A model generated the notes under the pieces. That model made no database searches and was not told the origin of the DNA. It was given only the letters and a program-made list of their open reading frames with translations. A stretch of 64,000 bases of DNA. Origin: Streptomyces sp. NBC_01381 (GTDB lineage: Bacteria > Actinomycetota > Actinomycetes > Streptomycetales > Streptomycetaceae). Shown here piece after piece: positions 50,177 to 58,538 of the stretch. Numbering within the stretch: the first letter of the stretch is position 1; every line of letters starts with the position of its first letter. The position numbers and the translations under genes are program-made. The DNA is taken from contig NZ_JAPEPI010000002.1 of NCBI RefSeq assembly GCF_026340305.1, forward strand, positions 310,001 through 374,000, given 5' to 3'.

Positions 50177-51028
50177 TCAGAGCTGATGGGCGATGTTGTG
50201 GATGAAGTTGCGCGATTCCTTGGGCCCGAGCGCCTTCGCGTGCCACCAGTCCATGTGCGCCAGGTACTTGGCGAGCTGTGACTCGGCGTGAGTGAACTCG
50301 CCGCCGTGTGCGGAGTCCAGTTGCACGGTGTCCAGTTGGGGAACGCTGCCGTTCGCGTACATCACTGCGTGGCCGGCACCCGGGAAGGCCCCGACCTCCG
50401 CCGGGAGGATAAGTACGTCCACATTGTCCCGCTCAGACATCTCGCAGAGGTGCTGGAGCTGTTCCCTCATTGAGCGTCGCCCGCCGAACTGCATGTGCAG
50501 GGCCAGCTCATGGACGTACGCGACGTAGTCGACGGGTCGCTCTCGGTCCAGCACCTGCTGACGGTGTATCCGGTGCACCACGCGTAGTTCCACCTCTGAC
50601 TTCGGCAGGGGCGGCAGGGCGGCGTCGAAGATGGCGCGAGCGTATCCACCCAGTTGGAGAAGCCCGGGTACGTGCACGGTCTGCAGGGTGCGCAGTCGGG
50701 TGGCGGACCACTCCAACTCGGCGACATCCAACAGGCCCTGAGGCAGGCTCCCTCTGAACTGCTCCCACCATCCGCGACTGCGGTGGTCGGCCATGGCGGC
50801 CAGCGCGTCGATGTACGCCTCGTCTGCGCAGTCGTAGTTGCTGGCGAGTATCCGAATGCGCTCGGGCGAAGTGGCGCGGACGCCCGACTCCATGTTGGAG
50901 ACCTTCGTGCGATCCAGTCCGAGCAGTCCGGCGGCGTACTCGGTGGTCAGGCCGGCTGCGACCCGCATCCTGCGCAGCTCGGCACCCAGCCGCTTCTGGC
51001 GCTCCGTTGGCGCGGCACGTGTGCCCAT
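50177..51028 (-). CDS. WhiJ-like XRE regulator with DUF5753 domain
   Basis: 283 residues: an N-terminal helix-turn-helix (LRRMRVAAGLTTEYAAGLLG, LDRTKVSNMESG) and the C-terminal DUF5753 domain (WWEQFRGSLPQGLLDVAELE, VPGLLQLGGYARAIF, VLILPAEVGAFPGAGHAVM). Streptomyces genomes hold many such regulators, each paired with DUF397 and often an ATPase; characterised members influence development and antibiotic production. Likely co-transcribed with the DUF397 gene. Confidence 0.92.
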   Translation of the reverse strand: MGTRAAPTERQKRLGAELRRMRVAAGLTTEYAAGLLGLDRTKVSNMESGVRATSPERIRILASNYDCADEAYIDALAAMADHRSRGWWEQFRGSLPQGLLDVAELEWSATRLRTLQTVHVPGLLQLGGYARAIFDAALPPLPKSEVELRVVHRIHRQQVLDRERPVDYVAYVHELALHMQFGGRRSMREQLQHLCEMSERDNVDVLILPAEVGAFPGAGHAVMYANGSVPQLDTVQLDSAHGGEFTHAESQLAKYLAHMDWWHAKALGPKESRNFIHNIAHQL

Positions 51029-51297
51029 CAGTGCATTCCTCCCCGCTCGACGGGGTCAGTCTGCCTCCTGCGGGCCGCACTGGTCCAACTTGCAGTAGGC
51101 AATGTGCACTTGAAGGTGGCACACGTACCCCAGCTACCCCTACAGTGAGTAATGAACCACTTACGCTCGGCGCAGCCGGAAGTGCATTGCGTGAGCCTGC
51201 CCAGAATCTCCTGCCCTGGGAGGGGTCGGCCCGCGTCAGGGAGACAGGCCACCGGCCGTGCGGCCAGTAACTCACCCGCCATCCGAGGGAGTTAGCC

Positions 51298-51816
51298 ATG
51301 CCCGCAACAGTCACAACCTGCCCCGACCACCTCGACGTACGACACCGGAGAGGTGCCCCCGGGGCCCTGCCGCCCTCCGCAGAGGACCTCGCCTACAGCC
51401 TCACGCTCCCCGCGAGCCTCGCGAGTCCAGCCGTCGCCCGGCGCGCCGCCAGGGTCATCCTCCAGGCCCACGGCCTGCAGGACGTCACGGACGCGACGGT
51501 CCAGGCCCTCGGTGAACTCGCCGCCTGCGCCTGCAGGTTCACGCCCGCAGCGGAGGTGTACGTAAGCCTCCGCTACCGCGACGGCACCCTGCGGGTGATC
51601 CTCTACGACGGACACCCCCGGCACACGAACCCACGCCTGGCGGCGGCCTGTGACACCCGCCGCCGCGCAGCGCTCCGCGTACTCGCCTGCGTGGTCCGCG
51701 CCTGCGGGGGCGAATGGGGCTTCGGGGACGCGAGGGAGCCTGGCGGCGGTACACGGATGTGGGCGGTCCTGCCGCGGCAGGGCGCCCGGGAGTACGGCAA
51801 GGCGCCCGGCTCCTAG
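51298..51816 (+). CDS. HATPase-fold anti-sigma-like protein with degenerate N-box
   Basis: 172 residues. GHKL fold: the N-box region reads ALGELAACACRF, where the Mg-coordinating asparagine of the usual EL-x-x-N is absent; the G1 box VILYDGHPR and the GGGTRMWAVLP end are kept. RsbW/SpoIIAB-like ATPases accompany WhiJ-DUF397 pairs. This copy may bind nucleotide poorly and act by protein contact only. Divergent from the regulator; GAGGGAG precedes the ATG. Confidence 0.75.
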   Translation: MPATVTTCPDHLDVRHRRGAPGALPPSAEDLAYSLTLPASLASPAVARRAARVILQAHGLQDVTDATVQALGELAACACRFTPAAEVYVSLRYRDGTLRVILYDGHPRHTNPRLAAACDTRRRAALRVLACVVRACGGEWGFGDAREPGGGTRMWAVLPRQGAREYGKAPGS

Positions 51817-51837
51817 CGGACGCGGCGCCCGGTACCG

Positions 51838-52173
51838 CTAGGGGAACTGCACGACCACGTCGTACAGCCCCGCATTCGGCGTAGCCGGAGTCTCCTTGGA
51901 CTCCCGCGCGGCATTCGTCCGCGAGGCGAACCCGGGGTCGGCGGTGGCCGCCTCCCAAGCCTCCTGGCTCTCCCAGTGGGCCACGTTCACGAGCTGGAAC
52001 CGCCCGTCCGCGGCGCGGGCCCGATGCAGCTTCGTATCGATGAAGCCGGGCTTCTTGCTCATGATCGCGGCCCGCTGCTCCCACTTCTCGGCAAAGGCGT
52101 CGACGTCCTCGGCGGCGATCTCGAAGACGTTGATGAAGGTGACGGACTCTGGGGGCTGACTGTCTGTGGTCAT
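51838..52173 (-). CDS. Antibiotic-biosynthesis monooxygenase (ABM) domain protein
   Basis: 111 residues, a single ferredoxin-like ABM domain: VTFINVFEIAAEDVDAFAEK, WEQRAAIMSKKPGFIDTKLH, FQLVNVAHWESQEAWEAA. ABM proteins range from quinone-forming monooxygenases to haem-degrading or structural roles, and this one is not near a biosynthetic cluster. TAGGGT ends six bases before the ATG, predicting a leaderless message. Confidence 0.85.
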   Translation of the reverse strand: MTTDSQPPESVTFINVFEIAAEDVDAFAEKWEQRAAIMSKKPGFIDTKLHRARAADGRFQLVNVAHWESQEAWEAATADPGFASRTNAARESKETPATPNAGLYDVVVQFP

Positions 52174-52249
52174 GATCGAACCCTAGGCGTGTCCTAATTA
52201 AGGCCGAATAAGCGGCAGTTGGCCGGAGACGGTGACGCCCCGCCCTCCG

Positions 52250-52819
52250 TCAGAGCCCCGGAGCCCCCCACACCGGGAACCACCGCGCCAGATCGCGCTC
52301 GATCGTCAGATCGTCCCCGAGCATCGCCCGCACCTGCAGTTCGACCGGGTTGTCGCGCTTCTCGCCCCCGCCCGGCCGCGGTGCGAACGGATAGAAGGAG
52401 CCGCGCTTGTAGAGGTAGACCAGGGCCAGGGCCCGGTCCTGCTCATCGCGGAATCCGATCAGCGAGCACAGCAGCTGTGGTCCGAAACCGGCCTCCGCCA
52501 AGGACGTGTTGACCGCGTGCAGGTCGTTGACCAGGCCCGCGACGTCCTCCGTGGCATGCCGCACGAGCAGCCATGTGTAGCCGTACGCGTCCTGGCTGAA
52601 CTCCACCGGGCCGTCGAGCAGCGCCCGCGCCTCCTCCTGGATCCGCGAGAACGCCCCGCCCTCCACGCTGGCGAAACACACCGACCCCAGGCCGGTGGGT
52701 GCGAAACCGGCCGCGGCCTGCAGGGTGACGGCGGCGGACGGCAGCGCGAAGAGCTGGTCGAGGTCGGGCCGTACCGGCTTGCTGCGGCCGAGGATGGCGT
52801 CGAGGAAACCCATGCTCAC
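52250..52819 (-). CDS. pspAB: PspA-associated protein PspAB
   Basis: 189 residues, matching the PspAB family that pairs with HtpX in actinobacteria: GFLDAILGRSKPVRPDLDQL, LPSAAVTLQAAAGFAPTGLG, YKRGSFYPFAPR. Thought to act in the envelope stress (Psp) response. GTG start overlaps the htpX stop (GTGA); an ATG six bases later is an alternative. Confidence 0.85.
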   Translation of the reverse strand: MSMGFLDAILGRSKPVRPDLDQLFALPSAAVTLQAAAGFAPTGLGSVCFASVEGGAFSRIQEEARALLDGPVEFSQDAYGYTWLLVRHATEDVAGLVNDLHAVNTSLAEAGFGPQLLCSLIGFRDEQDRALALVYLYKRGSFYPFAPRPGGGEKRDNPVELQVRAMLGDDLTIERDLARWFPVWGAPGL

Positions 52820-53715
52820 GACCGTCCCAACTGCGCGGAGATACGGCCCAGTTGGTCGAGCCGCTGCTCCAGCGTCGGGTGGGTGGACAGCAGGCGGCTG
52901 AAGCTTTCCTTGTGGAACGCCGGGACGAAGTAGAAGGCGTTGAACGGCTCCGCCTTGCGCAGATCGCGGGTCGGTATCCGAGCCATCTGCCCGGTGATCT
53001 TCGTCAGCGCGGACGCCAAGGCTGACGGGCGGCCGGTGAGCAGCGCGGCGGCACGGTCGGCGGACAGTTCCCGGTAACGGGACAGGAGCCGGGTCAGCAG
53101 GAAGCTGAGCGCGTAGACGACGGCGCTGACTGCGGTGACGATCAGCACCGCTATGGCCGCGTTCTGATCCCGGCTGTCGCGTCCGACACCGCTCCAGAGG
53201 GCGACCCGGGTGATGATTCCCGCCAGCACGCCCAGGAACGACGCGATGGTCATCACCGCGACATCACGGTGCGCGACATGCGAGAGCTCATGGGCGAGCA
53301 CACCCTCAAGCTCCTCCGGCTCAAGACGGCGCAGCATCCCTGTCGTGGCGCACACCATCGAGTTCTTCCGGTTACGGCCGGTCGCGAAGGCGTTCGGTAC
53401 GTCCGACTCGGCGACCGCCACCCGCGGTTTGGGCATGTCCGCCAGTGCGCACAGCCGGTCGACGGCGCCGTGCAGCTCGGGGGCCTGCTCCGGCGTCACC
53501 TCGCGCGCCCCCATGCTGAACGCGGCGATCCGGTCGCTGTACCAGAACTGCGCGATGAAGAGCCCACCGGCGACGAGCGTGATCACCACCCAGGCGCCCT
53601 CGAGCAGCACCACCAGGACACCGACGACCACGACGTACAGCAGGCCGATGAAGAACATCGTCATGACCATGCGCGAGGTCAGCCCGCGGTCGGGAGCGAA
53701 TCGGGTTTGTGCCAT
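52816..53715 (-). CDS. htpX: Membrane zinc metalloprotease HtpX (M48)
   Basis: 299 residues. Two N-terminal helices, the zinc motif VLAHELSHVAHRD, further helices and the later glutamate in RYRELSADRAAALLTG. It degrades damaged membrane proteins. PspAB follows as a coupled gene, indicating a membrane quality-control pair. Confidence 0.93.
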   Translation of the reverse strand: MAQTRFAPDRGLTSRMVMTMFFIGLLYVVVVGVLVVLLEGAWVVITLVAGGLFIAQFWYSDRIAAFSMGAREVTPEQAPELHGAVDRLCALADMPKPRVAVAESDVPNAFATGRNRKNSMVCATTGMLRRLEPEELEGVLAHELSHVAHRDVAVMTIASFLGVLAGIITRVALWSGVGRDSRDQNAAIAVLIVTAVSAVVYALSFLLTRLLSRYRELSADRAAALLTGRPSALASALTKITGQMARIPTRDLRKAEPFNAFYFVPAFHKESFSRLLSTHPTLEQRLDQLGRISAQLGRS

Positions 53716-53877
53716 GGCTCCTCCACAACACGTCGCGCTAAGCCATGCATCAGCGCGACGAACTGCGCTGATGCACCGATTGTGCCTCTTGTTGCCTATA
53801 CGTGAGATAAATCCCTGGTCAGTGCGCCAGGGGGAAATCCAGGTGAGCGGTGCCCCGCAGGGTGCGAGGATCGGGCC

Positions 53878-54633
53878 ATGAGCAGCTTCGATGACCTTGT
53901 GGCCGAGGCCGAGGCCGCCCCCACCGAAGGCTGGGACTTCTCCTGGTTCGAGGGGCGGGCCACCGAGGAGCGGCCCTCTTGGAGGTACGCCCAGGCCATG
54001 GCCGAGCGGCTGCGGCACGCCTCCGCCTCGCTCGACCTCGACACCGGCGGCGGTGAGGTCCTCGCCTCCGCACCCGTGCTGCCGCCGTGCGCCGTCGCCA
54101 CGGAAGGGTGGCCGCCGAACGTCGCCAAGGCCACCGCGCTCCTGCATCCGCGCGGCGCGGTCGTCGTCGCCTCTCCTGCCGACGCGCCGCTGCCGTTCGC
54201 GGACGAGGCGTTCGACCTCGTCACCAGCCGGCACCCGGTGAAGGCGAACTTCCCCGAGATCGCGCGGGTGCTGCGGCCCGGCGGGACGTACTTCGCCCAG
54301 CACGTAGGGCCCGCGAGCGTCTTCGAGGTCGTGGAGTACTTCCTCGGGGCGCAGCCGGAGGAGGTCAGGAACGGGCGGCGTCCGGACCTGGAGCGTGCCG
54401 AGGCCGAGGCGGCGGGACTGGAGATCATCGACCTCCGGGCCGAGCGGCTGCGGATGGAGTTCTACGACGTCGGTGCCGTCGTGCACTTCCTGCGCAAGGT
54501 CGTCTGGATGGTGCCCGACTTCTCCGTGGACAAGTACCGGCCGCGGCTGCGGGAGCTGCACGAGCAGATCGAGGCGCAGGGCCCGTTCATCGCCCACAGC
54601 ACCCGGCATCTCTTCGACGCCCGGAAGCGTTGA
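53878..54633 (+). CDS. Class I SAM-dependent methyltransferase
   Basis: 251 residues. The SAM-binding strand reads LDLDTGGGEVLASAP, with LPFADEAFDLVTSRHPV and ARVLRPGGTYFAQHVG as motifs II-III. The methyl acceptor is unknown. The N-terminal AEAAPTEGWDFSWFEGRA is a recurring actinobacterial extension. GAGGAT ends six bases before the ATG, so translation may be leaderless. Confidence 0.85.
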   Translation: MSSFDDLVAEAEAAPTEGWDFSWFEGRATEERPSWRYAQAMAERLRHASASLDLDTGGGEVLASAPVLPPCAVATEGWPPNVAKATALLHPRGAVVVASPADAPLPFADEAFDLVTSRHPVKANFPEIARVLRPGGTYFAQHVGPASVFEVVEYFLGAQPEEVRNGRRPDLERAEAEAAGLEIIDLRAERLRMEFYDVGAVVHFLRKVVWMVPDFSVDKYRPRLRELHEQIEAQGPFIAHSTRHLFDARKR

Positions 54634-54660
54634 CTCCGGAGCCCCCCCCAGAATCGTGGG

Positions 54661-55824
54661 CTACGCGTGCGCCCCCACCGTCACTTCCCCGATCACCAAC
54701 TCCGCCCGCGCCTCCAGGACCTCACCCACCCGTTCCACCTGCCCCGCGAGCTCCCGCTCCTGCCCCGCGCTCAAGCGGCCCAGTGGTTCGACCGTGACCG
54801 TCGTCCGGCGGCCCGAGCGGCGCTGGTGCCAGACGCCCGCCACGGTTCCGTCCACCAGGAGCACGGGGAAGTTGCCCGCCTGCCCGCCGGCCAGCGCGCG
54901 CTCGTAGGCACGGCCTGGGAAGAGCCGGGCGCGGGGGTGCGAGGCGATGACGTACGCGTCGAAGTAGGGGAGGAGCCGCACGCCCCGCACCGGCTCCTCC
55001 GGGAAGGTCGTGTCGCCCGTCACCACGTACGACTCGGGCTCACCGTCCATGTCGACCGCCTCGATCTCCCCGGCCGAGGCGAGGGAGGCGAAGAGCCCGG
55101 ATGCCCAACCCGCCGGTCCTGACAACCACTTGGCGAATTCGCGCGGCGTCGCCGGGCCGTACGCGTACAGGAACCGCCGCACCAGACGCGCCGACGCCGT
55201 CTCCGCGTCCAGGGGCGCCCCGACCTGCGGCGGGCGGGTGTACGTCACCTTGCGGCCGCGGTTCGGTGCGAAGGACAACGCGCCGCGCTGGCCCGCCTTG
55301 TGCATGACCTGGCGCCAGCGCGGCCACATGCCCTGGAACGCCGGCATCACCAGGTCACCGGCCCAGGGGCCGGTCCGCGCCAACACCTCGTCGCTCAGTT
55401 CGTCGATGGTCAGCCGGGTCCCGTCCAGCGCCGCACCGATCGCCGCGACGACCTCCTCCGTCTGCTCTGGCGTCATGCCCGCCTCCGCCTTGAAGGGGCT
55501 CGGGCCACCGGGTACGGCGGGCAACGCACTTGTCCAGAGGGGGAGTTCGGCGCTCGGCAGGAGGTGGATCGTGCCCCGCGGCCCGAACGTCTTGACCAGG
55601 CTCGGAGCATCGCCCCACAGCGCCTCGCGCACGTCCTGCCGGGTCGCGCCCTCCAGCCGTACGCCCACGGAGAGTTCGGCGGCGGAGAGCACCTGCGCCT
55701 GTGCGGCGAGCATCGCGTCGACGGCGTCGGCCGGCGTCGCCTCGCCCGGCTTCGCCGCCGTACGCAGGAACTGCCGTTCCATGCGCCGGGCGTTGGCCGC
55801 GCTCCATGAAACAGCGACGCTCAT
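54661..55824 (-). CDS. Winged-helix DNA-binding domain protein (AlkX/YcaQ-like)
   Basis: 387 residues of the HTH_42 superfamily related to YcaQ/AlkZ DNA glycosylases: LWGDAPSLVKTFGPRGTIHL, TPREFAKWLSGPAGWASGLF, VRGVRLLPYFDAYVIASHPR and LLVDGTVAGVWHQRRSGRR. Known members repair crosslinked DNA or protect antibiotic producers from their own DNA-damaging compounds; for this gene activity is unproven. AGGAGATC precedes the ATG. Divergent from an HxlR regulator. Confidence 0.82.
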   Translation of the reverse strand: MSVAVSWSAANARRMERQFLRTAAKPGEATPADAVDAMLAAQAQVLSAAELSVGVRLEGATRQDVREALWGDAPSLVKTFGPRGTIHLLPSAELPLWTSALPAVPGGPSPFKAEAGMTPEQTEEVVAAIGAALDGTRLTIDELSDEVLARTGPWAGDLVMPAFQGMWPRWRQVMHKAGQRGALSFAPNRGRKVTYTRPPQVGAPLDAETASARLVRRFLYAYGPATPREFAKWLSGPAGWASGLFASLASAGEIEAVDMDGEPESYVVTGDTTFPEEPVRGVRLLPYFDAYVIASHPRARLFPGRAYERALAGGQAGNFPVLLVDGTVAGVWHQRRSGRRTTVTVEPLGRLSAGQERELAGQVERVGEVLEARAELVIGEVTVGAHA

Positions 55825-55860
55825 CGGCGATCTCCTCTGTACTGTCGATCGGGCAGGCGG

Positions 55861-55872
55861 CCGTACGTACGG
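55861..55872. promoter_or_regulatory. Palindrome between the winged-helix and hxlR genes
   Basis: CCGTACGTACGG is a perfect 12-bp palindrome in the 64-base divergent spacer, 17 bases before the hxlR ATG; a likely regulator site. Confidence 0.45.
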
Positions 55873-55888
55873 ATATGAGGAGTGGACC

Positions 55889-56278
55889 ATGCCGAAGACC
55901 GGTGCGGAGGGCAATAAAGAGAGCAAGCCGCTGTACGCCTGCGGGCTCGACGCCGCCGTGGACGTCGTCGGCGGCAAGTGGAAGCCGATGATCCTCTGGG
56001 CGCTGCACGCGGGCAAGGTCCAGCGCTTCGGCGAGCTGCGCAGGAACCTCACCGGCATCAGCGAGAAGGTCCTCATCCAGCAGCTGCGCGAGCTGGAGAC
56101 CGACGGCATCGTGCACCGCGAGGTGTACCGGGAGGTGCCGCCCAAGGTCGAGTACTCGCTGACCGACCTCGGCCAGTCGCTGAACGCCGCGCTGATCCCG
56201 CTGGGCATCTGGGGCGACGAGCACATGAAGGCCCTGGTGGCCAACCGGCAGGGCAAGTGCGACGAGAAGGTCGCCTGA
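55889..56278 (+). CDS. HxlR-family transcriptional regulator
   Basis: 129 residues. A winged helix with the family pattern VDVVGGKWKPMILWALHAGK, RFGELRRNLTGISEKVLIQQ and REVYREVPPKVEYSLTDLGQ. The conserved N-terminal cysteine (YACGLDAAV) found in redox- or aldehyde-sensing members is present. It probably controls itself and the divergent winged-helix gene through the palindrome. Confidence 0.9.
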   Translation: MPKTGAEGNKESKPLYACGLDAAVDVVGGKWKPMILWALHAGKVQRFGELRRNLTGISEKVLIQQLRELETDGIVHREVYREVPPKVEYSLTDLGQSLNAALIPLGIWGDEHMKALVANRQGKCDEKVA

Positions 56279-56685
56279 GGCCTGACGTCAGAAACGCCCC
56301 AGAGGTTGCCCCGCGCCCCGATCGTTAGGCAAGTGATGCCAGAACAGGGTGCGTTGATTCCGCATCGTTATCCGGACTGGCTCGATCCAGCCCCCAGCAT
56401 CACGTAAGTTCAGACCAAGGCGAATTCGCGTGAGCAAAGCCACGTGTGCGGTGCCGCGCGGTGGAGGGGGCTGCGCGGCCCCGCGCGCCCTCACCCGCCA
56501 CTGACGCCGCGGCCCCCGCGCCGGCCGCGTCAAGCCGGCGCCCCACCTCGCGTCCCCCCAATGGGCTAAGGCCCCGCGCGGCCGAAATTCCGCCCGGGGG
56601 GCCGAAATCCGGTGGTGGAACAGGGCTGCGTAGTCGTCACGGAGTCGCCGGGCGGTCTCGGAGAGTAGTTGTCTCGCGCCGATGC
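56279..56685. other. Spacer before the 6C RNA
   Basis: About 400 bases without a supported gene. A less GC-rich patch lies at 56330-56440. I see no ribosome site with a matching frame. Confidence 0.5.
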
Positions 56686-56689
56686 GCGC

Positions 56690-56770
56690 GCCATCCCTTA
56701 CGAAGGGTTATGGTGGAAACCCCCCCTCGGGCCGGTCCGTCTCCCCCCCACGGACCGGCCCGATTTTTTG
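56690..56770 (+). ncRNA. Probable 6C small RNA with intrinsic terminator
   Basis: A short structured segment (CCCTTACGAAGGG hairpin, then GGTGGAAACCCCCCC) ends in a perfect 14-bp stem with loop CTCCCCCCC, followed by six Ts (56764-56769). C-rich loops and the terminal hairpin TCGGGCCGGTCC match the actinobacterial 6C RNA motif. This is the only clear T-tailed terminator in the window. The 5' end is approximate. Confidence 0.6.
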
Positions 56771-56840
56771 TGCCCGGACGACGGACTGCCGGAAGGGCCA
56801 CCAGAACCCGGACGCAAGGTCTCCGGATATGGTCAGGGAC

Positions 56841-57317
56841 ATGTCGAACCAATTCCCCCCGCCGTCCGGCCCCCAGCACAACCCGCAGGCCGGTCTCCCC
56901 ACCTATACGGGCCCGGCCCAGGACCCCGGATACGGGTACGGGTACGGTCCGGTCGCCCCGCAGAAGATGCCCGGCGTCGTCCGCGCCGCACAGATAGTCC
57001 TCTGGGTCCTCGGCGGACTCCTCGTCCTCGGCTCGATCGGCCTGATCTTCACGGTCAACCCGGAGACGGCGGGCGCGGCCCTCGGAGTCAACGTCTGCCT
57101 GCTGGTCTCCGCGGGCATGGCCTTCCGCTACGGCACCGTGGGCAACGGCATCCGCGTCACGTGCATCGTCCTGATGAGCGTGCAGATCGCCATGGCCCTC
57201 GGCGGCGCGGCCAACGGCAACCCGGCAGGCCTGCTGCCCCTGCTCGGCGCCATCGCCGTCGTCGTACTGCTCTCCCAGGGCATCGCGGGCGCGTGGTTCA
57301 AGCGCCCGCGCACGTAA
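56841..57317 (+). CDS. Small membrane protein with Pro/Gly/Tyr-rich N-terminus
   Basis: 158 residues: a disordered start (MSNQFPPPSGPQHNPQ, then YGYGYGP) and about four membrane helices (IVLWVLGGLLVLGSIGLIF, LGVNVCLLVSAGMAF, CIVLMSVQIAMAL, AIAVVVLLSQGIAGAWF). No named family. TATGGT ends seven bases before the ATG and GGTCAGGGAC overlaps as a ribosome site. Confidence 0.75.
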   Translation: MSNQFPPPSGPQHNPQAGLPTYTGPAQDPGYGYGYGPVAPQKMPGVVRAAQIVLWVLGGLLVLGSIGLIFTVNPETAGAALGVNVCLLVSAGMAFRYGTVGNGIRVTCIVLMSVQIAMALGGAANGNPAGLLPLLGAIAVVVLLSQGIAGAWFKRPRT

Positions 57318-57323
57318 GAAAAC

Positions 57324-57384
57324 CCGCGGGGAACTGCGCGACCAGCCGCAACGAACCCGCAGCCGTGTACTTCAGTTCCCCGCG
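57324..57384. repeat. Dispersed repeat, family C, copy 2
   Basis: CGCGGGGAACTGCGCG with a CCAGCCGCAA segment and ACCCGCAG, as in copy 1. It returns as TTCCCCGCGG at the end, giving a loose hairpin between two convergent genes that may serve as terminator. Confidence 0.6.
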
Positions 57385-57390
57385 GAGCGA

Positions 57391-58428
57391 CTAGCCCCGC
57401 CCGGCCCAGATGTTGGTGCCGGGCGTGGACACCGCGAACGTGTCGATCTCGGCGAGCTCCGAGTCCGTCAGCTTCGGCCCCGCCAGCGCCGCCACGTTCT
57501 CCTCCAACTGCTTCACGCTGGAGGCACCGATAAGCGCCGACGTCATCCGCTCGTCGCGCAGAACCCAGTTCAGAGCCAGTTGCGCGAGCGACTGGTCGCG
57601 GCGGGCGGCGATGTCATTCAGGCCATTGAGGCGGCGCACGACCTCGTCGCTCAGCAGCTCCGGGTCGAGCGATTTGCCCTGGGTTGCCCGTGAACCCTCC
57701 GGAATGCCCTTCAGGTACTTGTTCGTGAGCAGGCCCTGGGCGAGCGGCACGAAGGAGATGCAGCCCATGCCCGCGTCCTCAAGGGTGTCGAGCAGTCCGT
57801 CGTCCTCGGTCCAGCGGTTGATCATCGAGTACGAGGGCTGGTGGATGAGCGCGGGCACGCCCATCTCCCGCAGCAGCCGCGCCGCTTCGGCGGTCTGCTC
57901 GCTGTTGTACGAGGAGACGCCCACGTACAGCGCCTTGCCCTGCTGGACGGCGGACGCGAGCGCGCCCATCGTCTCTTCGAGCGGGGTGTCCGGGTCGAAG
58001 CGGTGCGAGTAGAAGATGTCCACGTAGTCGACGCCCATCCGCTTGAGCGACGCGTCGAGGGACGACATCAGGTACTTCCGCGAACCCCACTCGCCGTACG
58101 GGCCGGGGTGCATGAGGTAGCCCGCCTTGGTCGAGATGACCAGTTCATCGCGGTATGCGGCGAAATCCTGCGCGAAGATCTTGCCGAAGTTGAGCTCCGC
58201 CGAACCGGCCGGCGGGCCGTAGTTGTTCGCCAGGTCGAAGTGCGTGACGCCCAGGTCGAAGGCGCGGCGCAGGATGGCGCGCTGGCTGTCCAGGGACTTG
58301 TCGTCACCGAAGTTGTGCCAGAGGCCGAGGGAGATCGCCGGGAGCTTCAGGCCGCTGCGGCCCGTTCGCCGGTACTCCATCGAGTCGTAACGGTCCGCTG
58401 CCGCGCGATACAGAGACGTGTCGTTCAT
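57391..58428 (-). CDS. Aldo/keto reductase (glyceraldehyde-3-phosphate reductase type)
   Basis: 345 residues, YghZ/Gpr-like: FDLANNYGPPAGSAELNFGK with catalytic Asp and Tyr, the lysine in ELVISTKAGY, and YSHRFDPDTPLEETMGAL. Related enzymes reduce L-glyceraldehyde 3-phosphate and methylglyoxal with NADPH. ATG start; divergent from uppS. Confidence 0.92.
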   Translation of the reverse strand: MNDTSLYRAAADRYDSMEYRRTGRSGLKLPAISLGLWHNFGDDKSLDSQRAILRRAFDLGVTHFDLANNYGPPAGSAELNFGKIFAQDFAAYRDELVISTKAGYLMHPGPYGEWGSRKYLMSSLDASLKRMGVDYVDIFYSHRFDPDTPLEETMGALASAVQQGKALYVGVSSYNSEQTAEAARLLREMGVPALIHQPSYSMINRWTEDDGLLDTLEDAGMGCISFVPLAQGLLTNKYLKGIPEGSRATQGKSLDPELLSDEVVRRLNGLNDIAARRDQSLAQLALNWVLRDERMTSALIGASSVKQLEENVAALAGPKLTDSELAEIDTFAVSTPGTNIWAGRG

Positions 58429-58538
58429 GGGTACGAAGCTACTTCAGTGCGGGCCCACCCGAGGGAGGAGGCCCGCCCCTACGGCGGTAGGCTTTCGCCT
58501 TCGGGGACTGCCATCTGCATGGAGGGGCTGAAACGACC

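Noticed and set aside
48300..51900. Integrated element around the toxin-antitoxin pair and inverted repeat
   Set aside because: No integrase, transposase, tRNA end or direct-repeat boundary is visible, so an element claim is unsupported.
56288..56533. 81-residue minus-strand ORF downstream of hxlR
   Set aside because: Weak codon bias, no ribosome site and no recognisable family.
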